Source: Siphonodentalium dalli
Taxonomy: Eukaryota > Mollusca > Scaphopoda > Gadilida > Siphonodentaliidae
Direction: 5' to 3'
Assembly (NCBI GenBank): GCA_032622095.1
Contig: CP136064.1
Span: 130,685,605-130,749,604 of the forward strand
DNA length: 64,000 nt
Shown here: in pieces, positions 1 through 12,479 of the stretch
Layout of the letters: the number at the start of each line of letters is the position of its first letter
Position numbering within the stretch: position 1 is the stretch's first letter
Notes under the pieces: model-generated
Seen by the model: the letters and a program-made list of their open reading frames with translations, nothing else
Told to the model about the DNA's origin: nothing
Databases searched by the model: none
Translations under genes and position numbers: made by a program

Positions 1-1540
1 TATATACCGGTACATATATAATTTCATTATCTCTATATAATATATATTTTCGGTTTCTAAAAGCCCTTAAAGTGATGTGAAACACTCCGGTAGGGTGGTC
101 AAATAGAAGTGGAGAATAATCTTGTTCAAAGTAGTTATTTTTACAAATCTTATATCTAAATTGACAACAAACACTGTCATTCTTATATACTAATTCAATG
201 CAGTGACTGCCGATGGCGAAATCATTTTCGTTAGTTTACCGCCGATAGATGCGTCCCGATTCTAGTAGTAAATATTTACAATTTAGCCCAGTTCAGACGA
301 TGTTTTCAATGGAGTGGTACGGTAGATTTGCTTGAGATTTTCGATGTTAGTAGAATGTTACATTCCTCCAGTTGGTGTAGCACCTGCATACTAACTTATC
401 AGTTTCACGCACCCGAACAAGTACATAATATGTCTTTAAACACACTGGACATGCGATGTCCTTGCGCTCCTGTTGCGCAAATTCTAATATAAAAAGTGTT
501 TTCTATTTCAGACAAAGCTCAAACATACCGGTAACATCTGACCAGACAAAACATAGAAACCGCTAAACTAATTACCAGTCAAACAAGATAACCCTTCAAA
601 ATATAAGATAACACGGCCAACCACAGCAACATACACCATGGATAAATACACTGTCAAAAGCACAGCATTTTTTTTTAACGGTAAAATCTGCCATATACCC
701 ATAGTTATATATAAACAGGCTACGGGCATCTGACCACAGGTCATTTGCATAAAAAAATTATATAATTCTTTCATTCCATCAAGGTACAAGTATCTTCAAA
801 GGATTAAGTTGAAGTTTTGGGGCTGAGTAAGATTCTAAGAGAGAAGGTGGAATATTGACTTGAGAGCATAAAATATAACAAGAAAATGACAATCATAGCC
901 CAAATTGCGAAAAGTTGCCAAAGTGTAAGTATAGCTACATAGGCCTAAAACAATTTTTTTTTGTTTCCGGTAACATATGGTAGAAAAGTAGGGCAGGTGG
1001 AATTCAATTGTTTCATTGTTTTTTGGAAACGACCACAATAAGATCATATGTGGATTGTGGAATATATTCATTCTGAAAAATATGCCCATGGCAGCACCAA
1101 GTATATAACGGGACACAATTGGGCTGAATGGGCATATCACACATGTATTGGGAGGAATAAATGAAACCTATTATTTTTAATCAAAAATGATTGCGACATC
1201 AACCTCAGATTGAACCAGGCCTATCAGTATGGCACCACTGTAATTAAAACACTGACTGTCAGAGTAAATAATATAGATGATAACTGATCGGCACATGTAT
1301 TAAGTACTTCGATCTGAGATATTTTGCACCAACATCATAAGGATCTCCTGGGCATTATCTCTAGTTGGGAGCGAATGATAACTTCCGAAATTTGTTAAAG
1401 AATATGGTCGCCAGTGGCCAACTTGGATTTTACTCTTTTCATGACTAAATTTATTGGCACACCCAACAAGCCACATCCCTCATCATTCATTAACTACAAC
1501 ACACATAATTATTCTCCTCATAGTCATACTTGAAACCATT
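1..1540. other. AT-rich non-coding stretch, no gene seen
   Basis: No open frame here has recognisable domain content; the short frames near 568-1140 are hydrophobic chance frames from AT-rich DNA. Around 1400-1490 there is a decayed copy of a dispersed repeat (text like 'tggattttactctt' and 'ccacatccctcatc') that recurs at about 49.8, 51.2 and 52.6 kb. Confidence 0.6.
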
Positions 1541-1547
1541 TTAATTC

Positions 1548-2319
1548 AGCCCTTTCTATACTAAATATTCACTAGCTACTAGTAGTAGTTTCCTCATATT
1601 ATGTTTCAACAAAATTTCAACAATTTGGAGTTTTTAAAATTACAAAGAAGTAGATGAGTTGGGTGCCAAATGGTACATGCTTACCTCCCCAGTCAAGAAT
1701 CAAATTATATGGCATGAATTTGTGTCAAGATGGCAAACACATACCCTCATTCAATCAGGTTTGAGTATTTTCAATTTATAGTGAGAAATAGTAGGAAGTG
1801 AAAATGAAAAAATAGAGTAGTTTCTATGGTGTTGAATTGAAGGGGGAATTTGAAGAGTGCCAAATGTTTGAATGTTTGACCTTTGTTATTTCCAGGAGAA
1901 AGGACACATGTGCTATATCCCTAGTTGTTCCAAAATTGAAGCTGCATGCATTTTAAAGAATGTGATCAAAGGATTGTAGACTTGTTTTTGAGTTTTCATA
2001 CAGTAAGTATACATTTATACTTTACCATTGGGACAGGCACACCACCGGTAGCTTTACTTCTTTTTATACTAAATACTCATTGATGAATAGTTCCCTTAGA
2101 AAATATACAGATAATAAGGTCAATAAACAACATCTGGTTTGTTGGAACTTATTATCTGAACATTTCCTTCTATTAAATAACTATTTTGGCACTGATATTA
2201 TCTGTTATTATGTGATGATTATTCATGAACACCCCTCCAGATTAATAACAAGGAATTCCAATGTTATTATGTATACTTTCATAACTGATTAGGGAAAAGA
2301 CATTAGTATAGAAAGGGTT
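1548..2319. mobile_element. Candidate MITE with 19-bp imperfect terminal inverted repeats
   Basis: The left end (1548-1566, 'cctttctatactaaat') is answered by an inverted copy at 2301-2319 ('attagtatagaaagg'), about 17 of 19 bases matching. A TTAA tetranucleotide lies at or just outside each end (1541-1544 and 2318-2321), reminiscent of piggyBac/Kolobok target sites, but the left spacing is off by a few bases. The interior contains only a short chance frame. The class is inferred from end structure alone. Confidence 0.4.
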
Positions 2320-2321
2320 AA

Positions 2322-4300
2322 TGCTCTGCAAATAATACTGAGTAACAACTAACAACTGACTTTCATGTCAAATCCCAAAATCATCAACAAATTCTTGGTC
2401 TACTAGCAATGGAGCAAATATATGCCTGAGAGCTTTCCGATGAATGGCAACAAGCCATATTTCTGACTAAATCCTGAAAAGTTACCCATGATTCTGCTGT
2501 GTTTAAGGAGTCGATTAATTAGAGCATTACTGTACCACTGCAGCTCCCGTCATGAAAGGTTTAAGTTCCCTTATATTCAGAGTGTGTGTGTTCACATTGT
2601 ACTGTCAGAATAGCTATTGAATTTATGTCGACAACAGATATCTGTGTAGCTATCACTTTGTCCGAATAATGATGTTCAACAATATAATTAGTAACTACAA
2701 AACATAATTATTGATGTATTATTCTACCCATATTATAAGTTACAGATGCTTAGTGGTCGGATATGTTGTCATGTTTTTGATTCAATGTTTATTATTTTAT
2801 GCCCTGGAAACTATATACAACTTATTCTCGAAGAATATATCATCATTAAAATTGAAAAACATTTTTGGATATATAGGCAATGATCCAGGTTTCATGTTTG
2901 GGCACCATTTAGGTACTGTCCCGATGGCCACAGTCCTATGGCCAGAAATGGTGATGGCTTGTGCTTGGGGGAGGGGGGTGAATCTGTGTATGTTCAAAAG
3001 CCTTAAAAGTATATTGTGCTATTATGTTGGTAGATTGTCATATTTTAGATAGCAAATTCTTAACCCAAAACCCAATGCACATATGACCAAAGTTATTCCC
3101 TCCAGCCAACATTTAGCCATAATTTCTTGCAGCGTCATTTTGACACACAAAGAAATAACACCATTTGATTTGCAATGTCATTGATGCGCATTGTAAGTCA
3201 TTGCGTAATTATGATAAGTGGTACTCTCAATTAACAAGACCCAAACAATTCTGTCACAGATTTAAAGTATCTTTTATTATTCTTTTCAGTATGTCATAAT
3301 ATTATACTCAAGTTGTATCATCAAATTGTTCATTTTCCCAAAATTTGATTTATTATCAATGGCTTTCAATATATCAATTAACAATGATACTTACAAAAAA
3401 TAAAAAAAATAACTTCACAGTTAAGTTGGTAATATTAAGGAGTATATATATAGACTCAAATTTCCGATAAATAATGTCTCTAAATTTCATTTTTATTTGA
3501 TTAATTTATTTAATTTAATTCACGCTGATGTAAATTGGTTCACACTGGCAGGGCAGAACATAAAATAATTGCTAATGGCAATGTTTAATGAGTTATTTAC
3601 TATGTTTTATGTCAAAAGTTCTTGATCATTTCACATATGTGTGTGGCACATTACTTCTATTATATTAGTATGTGAATGCTAAAACAATTGTGCTTTAAAA
3701 CCAAACAGATATCAATATAATTATTGATTAATAATTATTCAATTGTTAAAATCTAGCTCCTTTGTTCTACCTCGACTTTGGGCATATTTATCCACTATTT
3801 GCAAATATCTTCTCGTGGCTAAGAGATATCTCCTCGTGATTAAGACACGACAAGATGCAATTTAAAAAAAAAAAGATCAGTAAATTCATCGATTCATATC
3901 CCACATCAGTGACTTGTAATAACCCATACTGCCCAGATTGCACATGTTAACGATGGCACTATAACTCTTAAATTCTGAATGCAAGCACAGTTCGTTTTAG
4001 ATTTGTTGATCCCGATATGCTACTTAGTATATGCGTGACACTTCAAACCCGTATGCACCGTGCAGTGACTCCACCCCCTTCCATCACATTCAACAATATA
4101 CTGTTTTAGCGTTCTATTTGGATCTCGTCTAACTGGCCTGGCGGGTTTCTTCAAAAATGAGGGTAACCTTGGTTTACATAAATCTCCATTTAAGAAACCC
4201 GCGGGACCACATGCCACACTCCCTCGGGTCCGTCAAATTAAGAAGAACATACACATACCGTATGTCTGCTATATAATAAGTATCACATTTAATCGTTGAC
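2322..4300. other. AT-rich non-coding stretch with a partial MITE end
   Basis: No supported gene. At about 2540-2571 the text 'gcagctcccgtcatgaaagg' matches the right terminus of the TTAA-bounded MITE family whose clearer copy is at 54255-54509, so this is probably a remnant end. The frame at 2711-3052 is hydrophobic and unrecognised; I do not call it a gene. Confidence 0.5.
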
Positions 4301-4462
4301 ATAACCGGAGTTGACACAATACATATTATGATGGGGTCAGCAGGAAGACGGCCACGGACGAGGTTATGCCAACACCAGACTGAGTGCACCCCATTTGGGA
4401 GTCAGCATGATGTGGATCGTCATATACCGGTATCCATATCTTGCTGACCCTCAACTGGGCAA
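4301..4462 (+). repeat. Dispersed repeat, copy 1 (about 160 bp)
   Basis: This block recurs almost word for word at 6923-7080 in the same orientation, about 2.6 kb away. Shared landmarks are 'taaccggagttgaca', 'gatggggtcagcaggaagac', 'ccccatttgggagtcagcat' and 'accctcaactgggcaa'. No tRNA A/B boxes or long frame are visible. It could be a SINE-like or MITE-like unit; the class is not determinable from two copies. Confidence 0.75.
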
Positions 4463-4543
4463 GTAACTGATCTTATGCGCTTGATGATTCAATCCTATTT
4501 ATGATTATTTTTCTATATCCTGTATTCTTGTATTTTGAAGACC

Positions 4544-4887
4544 TCTGTCTGTCTGTATGTATGTCATTTATACAAATCTACGATTCTCGACCGATCGGGA
4601 CGAAACTTGGTACGTGTGTGTATTTTGACCAGGCGGTCGTCGTTGTCGTATTGGCGAGCCCGTGCGGCGCCCGCTTCGCGCATGCGCAGACGAGATCTCG
4701 GAAACGGGTGGAGCTATCGACTTGAAATTTGCTATGTGAATGTATCTTGCCCCGGATACGAATTTTATCGGGTCGCCGAGCCTGTGCGACGCCAGCTTCG
4801 CGCAGACCAGATCTCGGAAACGGGTGGAGCTATCGACTTGAAATTTGGTTTTTGAATAGCCTGGGCAACGTCGGGCTCATCGGCTAG
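4544..4887 (+). mobile_element. Helitron-like non-autonomous element, first copy
   Basis: Begins with a TCTGTCTG run, continues into text with 'cgaaacttggta', and ends ...CTAG followed by T at 4884-4888, the CTRR|T arrangement of Helitron 3' ends, preceded by a GC-rich near-palindrome ('ctgggcaacgtcgggc'). It contains two internal tandem repeats of about 110 bp ('tctcggaaacgggtggagct' at about 4696 and 4812). It lies 21 bp upstream of a sister element that begins the same way. Frames through it simply translate the repeat. Confidence 0.5.
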
Positions 4888-4908
4888 TCTATTATATATT
4901 TTGGGAAA

Positions 4909-5500
4909 TCTGTCTGTCTGTCTGTGTGTTCGCGATGGACTCGAAAACGACCAAACCGATTTCGATGAAACTTGGTATGTGGGGGTACTTTCGGCCGGGG
5001 AGTTGCATGGGCCTATTAATTTGCCCGTGCGAAATGACCTTGACCTTGAAATCGGGTCATTTCAAGGTCAATCGCCCGAGTATCACGGGATTTCGATGAA
5101 AATTAGTGTCTGGGGATACTTTAGTATGGGGAGTGTCGTAAGCCTATTCGTTTGCCCGTGCGACATGACCTTGAAATCGGGTCAATTCAAGGTCAAATCG
5201 CGAATATTGATGGGATTTCGACGAAATTTTATACATAGGGTTACCTTTGTCCACTGTGTTTTGGACGGGTCAAATTGTGACCCTGACCTTGAGCTTCAAA
5301 ATGATCAATTCAATGTCAAATCGGGTAAAACCGGATGGATTTCGACGGGTACTTTTGTGGGGTACTTTTGTCCGGCCAGTGTTTTGGACGGGTCAAATCG
5401 TGACCCCACCTGACCTTGACCTTCAAAATGGACAATTCAAGGTCAATTCGCCAAAAAGCAGAGGGGAAACAGCCCGGACGAAGTCGGGTCCACCTGCTAG
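4909..5500 (+). mobile_element. Helitron-like non-autonomous element, second copy (592 bp)
   Basis: The 5' end reads A|TCTGTCTGTC (TC start after A). The 3' end reads CTAG|T at 5497-5501, with an imperfect hairpin (cccggac-gaa-gtcggg) about 10 bp upstream: together the Helitron terminal signature. The body carries repeated 'gaccttgaccttgaaat' and 'ggacgggtcaaat' units. The 170-codon frame at 4901-5413 is an artefact of these units. No Rep/helicase is present, so any mobility would have been non-autonomous. The exact 5' boundary is uncertain because the sister element shares a few bases upstream of TC. Confidence 0.6.
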
Positions 5501-6481
5501 TGTTATATATAGCTACAATGGCACTGTTTATTGTTACATCCAATATGCTTTTTTCTCATTTAATTAGATCTTTCAGCGTTTTCCCAAATAAAATTAATGT
5601 ACAAAAGCATGACAAATTCTGAATATTACGGTTCGGTTATACTTAATTTTGGGAACCCAGGCTCCGGCAACCCAAACTTATTATAACGGGTCGGCATAAG
5701 GCCTAGAACCGTGTGTGATACCGGGGGTATATCATGAATCCGCTTAACAGAGGGTATACTCTTCAATCCATCACTGGAAATTTCCATCTTTCCTCCATCA
5801 TTCCATGAACTTCTGTGAGAATTATATCTCATGTCCAAGCTGAGCTACATTAGGCCAAAAAAGAGATACTATGTTTCCGTACATCGACCGAACCTAAAAA
5901 TAACCTGCCGACCCTAAACTTTTTATTGATATTTTGAGAAAAAGTCAAAATTTAATGCTCATAAATATTGATGATCTTTAGTGTGCAAAACACATGTTTT
6001 CTAACATATACCTGTGAAAAGTGACCACGAAGTGACAGCTGTCTCAAAAGCCCCAGGTGTGTGTTGGGTTGTGGATTTATGGGCATACATTTTGCAGTTT
6101 TAATTTCCTGAGAGTTGATCTCCTGCCTGCTTTATGTCTTGTTTTGGGACTTCTGGAACACTATCAACAGACATGGTGGGTGTGTATCTGTATATATACA
6201 TGTATATAGGTTATCACCACATATGTTAGGGGTATAGCTACTGTTTTAACAAACCAGGCATGCTCGGTGGGCGTACTGGCTACCCCCAGAAAAAGGGATG
6301 TAGTTGTCACAATACAAGTACGGTATAATGGCGGTATTATTGGTAAAATTCTTATAAAAAGTTAGTGACATGAATTTTGTACCAAGTTTATAGCAAAATT
6401 TATAAAAAAAATGTGGTATGTGAATAATAAAAAACTTACTTAAGCATGAAGTAAGTTTAATCTTAATGTATATTTCCACTG
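5501..6481. other. Non-coding stretch, no gene seen
   Basis: AT-rich, with short chance frames only. I recognise no repeat ends, RNA gene or regulatory cluster. Confidence 0.5.
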
Positions 6482-6882
6482 TTAACCCTTTACCCAACAA
6501 ACCGGCCAAAACCGGCCAAATAAAGCTTCCACAGCCTAAAATATCTTCGGTCTGTCTCAATAGAACCATACAAATATGGATATCATTGGAACCGGCTCCT
6601 TGACCACATTGTGATAGTTACAGTTATGCCCTGTGCCAATGCATTCTCTTATATATGCGAGTCGACCATAGGTCGCCTCGCATATATAAGAGAATGCATT
6701 GGCTATAAAAACAATCTTTTTTTAACACTTTTTACCATTTTTTCTTACATTCTTTAACAATTTTATAATTTTTAATGTGTTAAGCCAATGCATTCTCTTA
6801 TATATGCGAGGCGACCTATGGTCGACTCGCATATATAAGAGAATGCATTGGCACATGGCCCTTCTGTTGGGTAAAGGGTTAA
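6482..6882. mobile_element. TTAA-bounded MITE with two mirror palindromes
   Basis: Starts TTAACCCTTTACCCAACA (6482) and ends with the inverted form TGTTGGGTAAAGGGTTAA (6882): 17-18 bp terminal inverted repeats bounded by TTAA, as in piggyBac-type insertions. Inside are two 69-bp near-perfect palindromes (6635-6703 and 6784-6852), each built on 'gccaatgcattctcttatat', which are inverted copies of each other across an 80-bp A/T spacer. Relatives with the same palindromic core lie at 51413-51624, 54255-54509 and (partial) 55601-55685. No transposase; non-autonomous. Confidence 0.75.
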
Positions 6883-6922
6883 TCAAGTAATACTTTCCCC
6901 ACAGCATGGGTTAGCATTTTAT

Positions 6923-7080
6923 GTAACCGGAGTTGACAAAATACATATTATGATGGGGTCAGCAGGAAGACAGCCACGTACGAGGTTATGCCTACACCAG
7001 GCTGAGTGCACCCCATTTGGGAGTCAGCATGATGTGGATCGTCATATATCCATATCTTGATGACCCTCAACTGGGCAACA
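6923..7080 (+). repeat. Dispersed repeat, copy 2
   Basis: Near-identical to 4301-4462, same orientation; the copies differ by scattered substitutions and the presence of 'accggt' only in copy 1. Confidence 0.75.
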
Positions 7081-7230
7081 TCAGTCGAGGTATTTCTGCA
7101 GTTGGATAAAAAATATCGAAATAAAATAAAAATTCCTTACCGACCTACCTACCCTAATTTTTTCGCTGGCCTTAACACTTTTATTAATCTATATCATCTA
7201 TTTTGGCCCGTTATTTGCAGGTACAGTGCA

Positions 7231-7810
7231 GGAACATGTTTGGAACTACATTGGAACTACAGAGAATAATTCATAATATGATCCCGATCTGAGCTTCAGG
7301 TAGTGTACATGTAGTACGATGTTCGTACTAAGAATTAAAAGTTCAGCATCATACCCACAGGTTGCATCTATGTACATGTACCTGTGTATGTACAGCAGGA
7401 AATTCTCTAACGTGGTGACCAGGATGAAATTCATACAATGTTCCGCTTCCAGTACGAAACCGCATCTTTTATTGATCGGAGAGTCGCGCAGCATATCCCA
7501 TGTTTACGCCTGGAGCCATCAAAATAACGGAAACATGTTTGGAACTACAGAGAAGAAATTCAGCGCAAACGCCTAATATGATCCTGAGCTTGAGTTTGAT
7601 GTTCGTACTAAGAATAAAATGTTCAGCATCGTACCCACAGGTTGCATCTACTATACTGAAGGAAATTTTCTAATGTGCTGACCAGGATTAAAATCATACA
7701 ATGTTCTGCTTCCAGTAAGAAACCGCATCTTTGATTGGTCAGACAGTCGTGCAACATATCCCATGTTTACGTCTGGAGCCATTAGCATAACGGAAACCAA
7801 GACCGCTTCG
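7231..7810 (+). repeat. Tandem duplication, two units of about 298 bp
   Basis: Unit 1 (about 7231-7529) and unit 2 (about 7530-7810) share 'acatgtttggaactac', 'gatgttcgtactaagaat', 'acccacaggttgcatcta', 'tcatacaatgtt' and 'atcccatgtttacg' in the same order. Frames across it are interrupted differently in the two units, so there is no sign of protein-level selection. Confidence 0.75.
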
Positions 7811-7950
7811 TCTCTCGATGGCCGTTTCATGTCATATGTTGGAGAGAGGTTTAGGAGATTTTGACATTTTCTGCTGATCATTATGCGGAATAAGTGCCAA
7901 ATTAATGTGAATGACCAGGACTGTTGGCAGAACAAATACATGTACGCCAT

Positions 7951-8083
7951 TGTGGTGGATTGATGGTAACATGTCATGACATTGACCACTTTTAGCTTGT
8001 GTTCAACCTTGTCGCTTTGTGAATCGGTTGAACATAAACCTGAAGTTGTCAATGTCACGCCATGTTACCATCAATACACCACA
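7951..8083. repeat. Imperfect inverted repeat with 36-bp arms
   Basis: Left arm 'tggtggattgatggtaacat...' at 7951-7986 is complemented by the right arm '...catgttaccatcaatacacc' at 8048-8083, giving a stem-loop with a loop of about 60 bp. Probably a small MITE or foldback remnant. Confidence 0.65.
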
Positions 8084-9778
8084 ACTAAACTTATGTTAAT
8101 ACAGGAAAGTTTTCAAAATAACATGTAATCACATATTGAATGCATACAATGTGTTCAATTTATCTCAGATTTAGAAACCTGAACAATACGTTGAAAATGT
8201 TTGGATCTTTAATCTACAGTTAAAGGTGACATATGCAACCGGTTTGGCTAAATAATGAATTTAATTGGTTGCCACTTCGGTCAGATGCGATATTTTAGAA
8301 ATGCTCCTATCTAGTGATGTTTGGCGTAACATTTCAATGTTTTGAGATATGTTTCGCATTTTGAGCGAAAACTTCATGACCTAGCTATCTCCCCATATTT
8401 TGTCACATCACCGATTGAGGATAAAGCCTTCGCTGTTGATTTCTACCAACACATAGCATATTTCTGCAAAATGAAAAGTCAAGTGATACATGTATTCATT
8501 CTTTTACAAAGTATATCTTATAATTCTAATTGAATACAGAGCCAATGATACGATTTGACCAGAAAAGGAAGAGTTTACGGACTGTCTCAAAATTGTTTTC
8601 AAAATCTGATATGATCAAATAGACAATTTTGGGGCTATCCCCTATGGGGCTATGGGCCTATTGTGTGACACGGATATTCCGCATGTGAAATAGTATTCCT
8701 TGAACTCATAAAATATGGGTTGGATTCTCATCTAACTGAAAAGTGTGGTAGTTACACAAACACAACCTACACTTTCCACTTTTTGGGATCAGATGTGGGG
8801 GCCCAGATCACTCTAAAACTGTTGCATGTCACCTTGAAGATTTTTTTTCTATTATTTCATATATTAATTTCAGTATCATCGAGATGTGTGAAGCGTGTGT
8901 ATTACATAAATACAACAGTTCTAACTAAATTACACTCTTGAACAAGCTATATAAGCATTAAAGATTCATGAAGAAAATATCTGGTATTTCCATTATCCCC
9001 AAGAATCTTTACATCAATGTCAGTCAATCACAACATTTAACAGTAAAGTGATGAAGCCAATCAGTATATTGACGATTTTCATCGGCTCCAGAGTTTCTCG
9101 ACACATAGCTAAAATAGCATAATAAGTTTCCTGTCATATCTGGTCACAATGCTTATTTCAGTGTTCACAAATTTGTGATTACAACTAATTTAACACTAAT
9201 GTGTGTCCATTTGAAGAGTCCAGAAATTATCAATAATAGCCATCAAGGAGAATAGAATTAAGTATTTCCAAGAATTTCAACAGTTAGCACCCGTTTTCTT
9301 ATTTGCCAAAATTCAAGTAACAGGAGATAACATTCTGTCAATCGTAAGACTGCGCTTTGATGTTATACAACAGGAATTGCATGCATAAACTATTTATAGT
9401 GGTGGTTATGTGACTTATAGTTACATGTGTATATTCATTAGGACTGTTATGTGTAGATTATTCCAGCCTGAGAGTCTAATTTTAATGAGAACTGATTATA
9501 CACATGTGTATCCAGGTGATATACACATGTAAAACTTGATCGTTCTTTTGTATTGACAAGACGCAACAGGTGTATCCTCATGTCATGGCTGATTGTCATC
9601 TGTATCAGTTGATAGCACATGCATGTCATGAACATCTGATTAGAATCAGGGACATTTTCATTGACTTTATAAGCTCTTTGTAACTATACCAGAAATAAAA
9701 AATTCTGAATGCAAAACATTATGGGCGCAGTGCATGTTCAGCTGGAGTTAGATTGAGATAAAAATAATATTATTCATC
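8084..9778. other. Non-coding stretch, no gene seen
   Basis: AT-rich with short chance frames; no domain, RNA gene or clear repeat end recognised. Confidence 0.5.
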
Positions 9779-9901
9779 CTGACCTAAGGTGTGGGGATGG
9801 AAAGATCTCACCCCGAGAGGCAAGATATTTCGGCCGATTGTCCGGACCCAATAGCTGGTCCCGAAGATGAGATTTTTCTATGCCCACATCCCAGGTCATG
9901 G
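9779..9901. repeat. Small imperfect inverted repeat
   Basis: 'cctgacctaaggtgtgggga...' at the left is matched in inverted orientation by '...tgcccacatcccaggtcatg' at the right, with 'agatctcacc' facing 'gatgagattt'. Hairpin-type remnant of about 120 bp. Confidence 0.5.
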
Positions 9902-10586
9902 ATTATTTTTCTCCCAAACCCAAGAGCCACATACTCAATGTTTTGTCTTATACCCAATTTTGGCACATTTCAGTAGTTTCATAACGGTACATCAGGGGAG
10001 AAATCTGATGTCACATTTATGATTTTATTTGATGATTTTGGTATATACTGGAAAAGCAAAGCACGATACCCACACAAGCTTGGTTAATTGGTTTGAGTGA
10101 AATATACATGGCTAGTGAAAACGACATGGCTATGTCATCATTGTCCCTAGCATGTCATGAATTAAAACACATCTAGTCATATATTTAGACTGCCAGTCAT
10201 TGTTAAATTTTCGGAATGACGTGTGGTACCATGTCATTGACCAATATGGTACTAAAGGTGTCCTCTACCTGGACCAATTATCTCGTTTGCAGCTGTTGTC
10301 CACAATTCTGGGATCTCCAAGAGATCTCGCTCTACTATCAGATGTCAGATCACTGACAACAATTGAGTCGCTTGCTGGTTAGGTCGGCCCCATTTATGTG
10401 GAAACAGTTTTCTTTTGATAATGGTGATTGGTGATGATGTTCAATTGCCCTTATACATTTACTTGTTGGCGAATCTGTACCCTGCGTAATTCATCCCAAG
10501 AGAATAGCGACACAAGGGGAGAGAGGTACGACTGTTGTCACTCCCGGGCAGCGCATCGGTGAGTTGGTTGAATGGTTAAATATAGA
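9902..10586. other. Non-coding stretch, no gene seen
   Basis: Only short chance frames; nothing else recognised. Confidence 0.45.
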
Positions 10587-10744
10587 ATATCCATACAGTT
10601 TTATGAGATACAAGGTTTGTTTTCGCGAGTATGATTCAGCAAATGCCAAATGGGGAACCAAGCTTTAGCAAGGTCCCCATTTGGTGAATTATATATACGA
10701 GTGAAAATAAGCCTTGTATCTCGTTAAACTATATGGGTATTATT
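10587..10744. repeat. Palindromic foldback/MITE of about 158 bp
   Basis: Arms centred near 10665: 'gagatacaaggtttgttttc' on the left faces 'gaaaataagccttgtatctc' on the right, and 'ccaaatggggaacc' faces 'ggtccccatttgg'. The element is almost all stem, with a loop of about 10 bp. Confidence 0.7.
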
Positions 10745-11539
10745 TTTATCCATTGCCAAATTTTAAATATCATAATGAAATTATGTCAGCCTCTGTGCAA
10801 TTGTTGGCAAAAAAGTATGTTTTCCTTGTAAACATTAAGGCAATTTGGTAAATAATATTTTTTTCACTGCATATAACAACTAGAGTGGTGTGTTTTACCT
10901 CAAGTGGACTACACAAAATTATAAAATGATCTTTTGGCTAATGGCTATGCGAGGTGCGAGGGCTGTTGTGACTCTACTCAACTGAAATGGTATGAAATAG
11001 ACTATAATACTATTTTGGATGCCACGCACCTGGTGTTTCGATGCTCTTAATGAATGAACAGGGAGAGTGGCTCCGCCCCGTGGCTCCGCCCAGTGGTGAC
11101 AAGGGATACTAATCCATGCCCGCAATGTTCTCTGGGTTGAAGACTGATATCATGTCCGAATGGTGCTTACGTCTTTTTTATTGTCGGTTAAAGTTATAAA
11201 ACAATATTTTGAACATGTACATGTATGTTCTTTGGAATTGTTTATAGAGTCTTGTGTAGTCCACAACCCCATATAAACGACACAACCATTAGTTCATGCA
11301 CTCCCATTAGTATTGCAAAGCCAACAGAGTGAACTTTTCTGTTTATATATAAATATCTTTGAACAAATACATATCTCTAAAATAGATCAAAATGTCCCAA
11401 TACGACATTTTTTGGAATAGAATAAAGACCCAGTATCTGGGATAAACAGCAGCTGCAATATAACTCCGGATAAAGTTACATCTATTAAGTGGATAATAAA
11501 TGCTCTTTATTGCTGATTAGTAGTGCATCTTTAAATATT
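10745..11539. other. Non-coding stretch, no gene seen
   Basis: AT-rich, no domain or repeat boundary recognised. The minus-strand frame at 10919-11125 is unrecognised and rejected as a gene. Confidence 0.45.
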
Positions 11540-12040
11540 TGATGCCCACAGCATCAATCACATGATATTAACCATGCATTATTTTACTTTTGTGCAATTT
11601 TCCCCACTTCTTCTGAACTGATAAAAAACGCTCTTTATTTGTCACATTATTTTATTTGCCCACCCCCCCCCCCCACTTCATTTGAGGGACAAAGGCGCTT
11701 ATACCCGCAATTTTCCGACATATTTTCTAATGTGATAAGGAACGCTCTTTATTGCGTCCTTAAGACGTCAACAGCATCGATGAAATGACACTGCCACAGT
11801 GTGATATAGTTGTCAATAATTTGATGCCCACATCACCTATCCCATGACATTAACAATGCATTATTTTACATTTGTGCAATTTTCCACACATATCTTTTGA
11901 ACTGATAAGAAGCGCTCTTTATTGGTTATATAATTTTTGGAAATCCCCCACCCTTAGTCATCTGGGGGTCAAAGGCATTGTTACCCGCAATATTTCTACA
12001 TATTTTCTAATGTGATAAGGAACGCTCATTATTGCTCATT
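11540..12040 (+). repeat. Tandem repeat, unit of about 282 bp, two copies
   Basis: Copies start at about 11540 and 11822 ('gatgcccaca'). They share 'gcattattttac', 'ttgtgcaattttcc', 'gaactgataa', 'gctctttatt', 'acccgcaat' and 'acatattttctaatgtgata'. The first copy has an 11-C run. The second is slightly shorter. Confidence 0.7.
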
Positions 12041-12479
12041 TTGCTTATTTAAGAGTGATTTCAACAGAATCTACGAAATGACACTCCATTTCAGTTTATT
12101 GCTGTTTTTAAAATTTGACGACCCAGATTGCAACCATTTTGGGTACATTATCAATTATTTAGATAAAATAAGTTTCAGTGTCTGATGTCTGATAAGATTC
12201 CCTTGGTCAAATTTTCACGAAATTTACATTGTTTTTTTTGTGTGTAGGCTAATGTACTTATTCCTGGTAAGAGGCCTTGTGTTGCAATTTATTTTAAGCT
12301 AAAAGCACAAATGCTCTGAACTATATATATTTGTTTATTTTGAATAAATATTGAAATTATTTTCTCCATTGTCATATTTTGTGGTCCACATGTCATTAAT
12401 ATCTTTAGAGGCAATATTATCCCCTAAAAGTTGATTAAATAGCTACTTTGAGTGATTAGATTGGACCCCTTTGAATACC
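12041..12479. other. Non-coding stretch, no gene seen
   Basis: AT-rich DNA between two repeat arrays; nothing recognised. Confidence 0.4.

Noticed and set aside
4301-4462. tRNA- or 5S-derived SINE
   Set aside because: No convincing A box/B box or cloverleaf could be drawn; kept as an unclassified repeat.
4901-5413. 170-codon plus-strand frame
   Set aside because: It lies wholly inside a Helitron-like element and translates tandem DNA units; no domain and the wrong repeat logic for protein.
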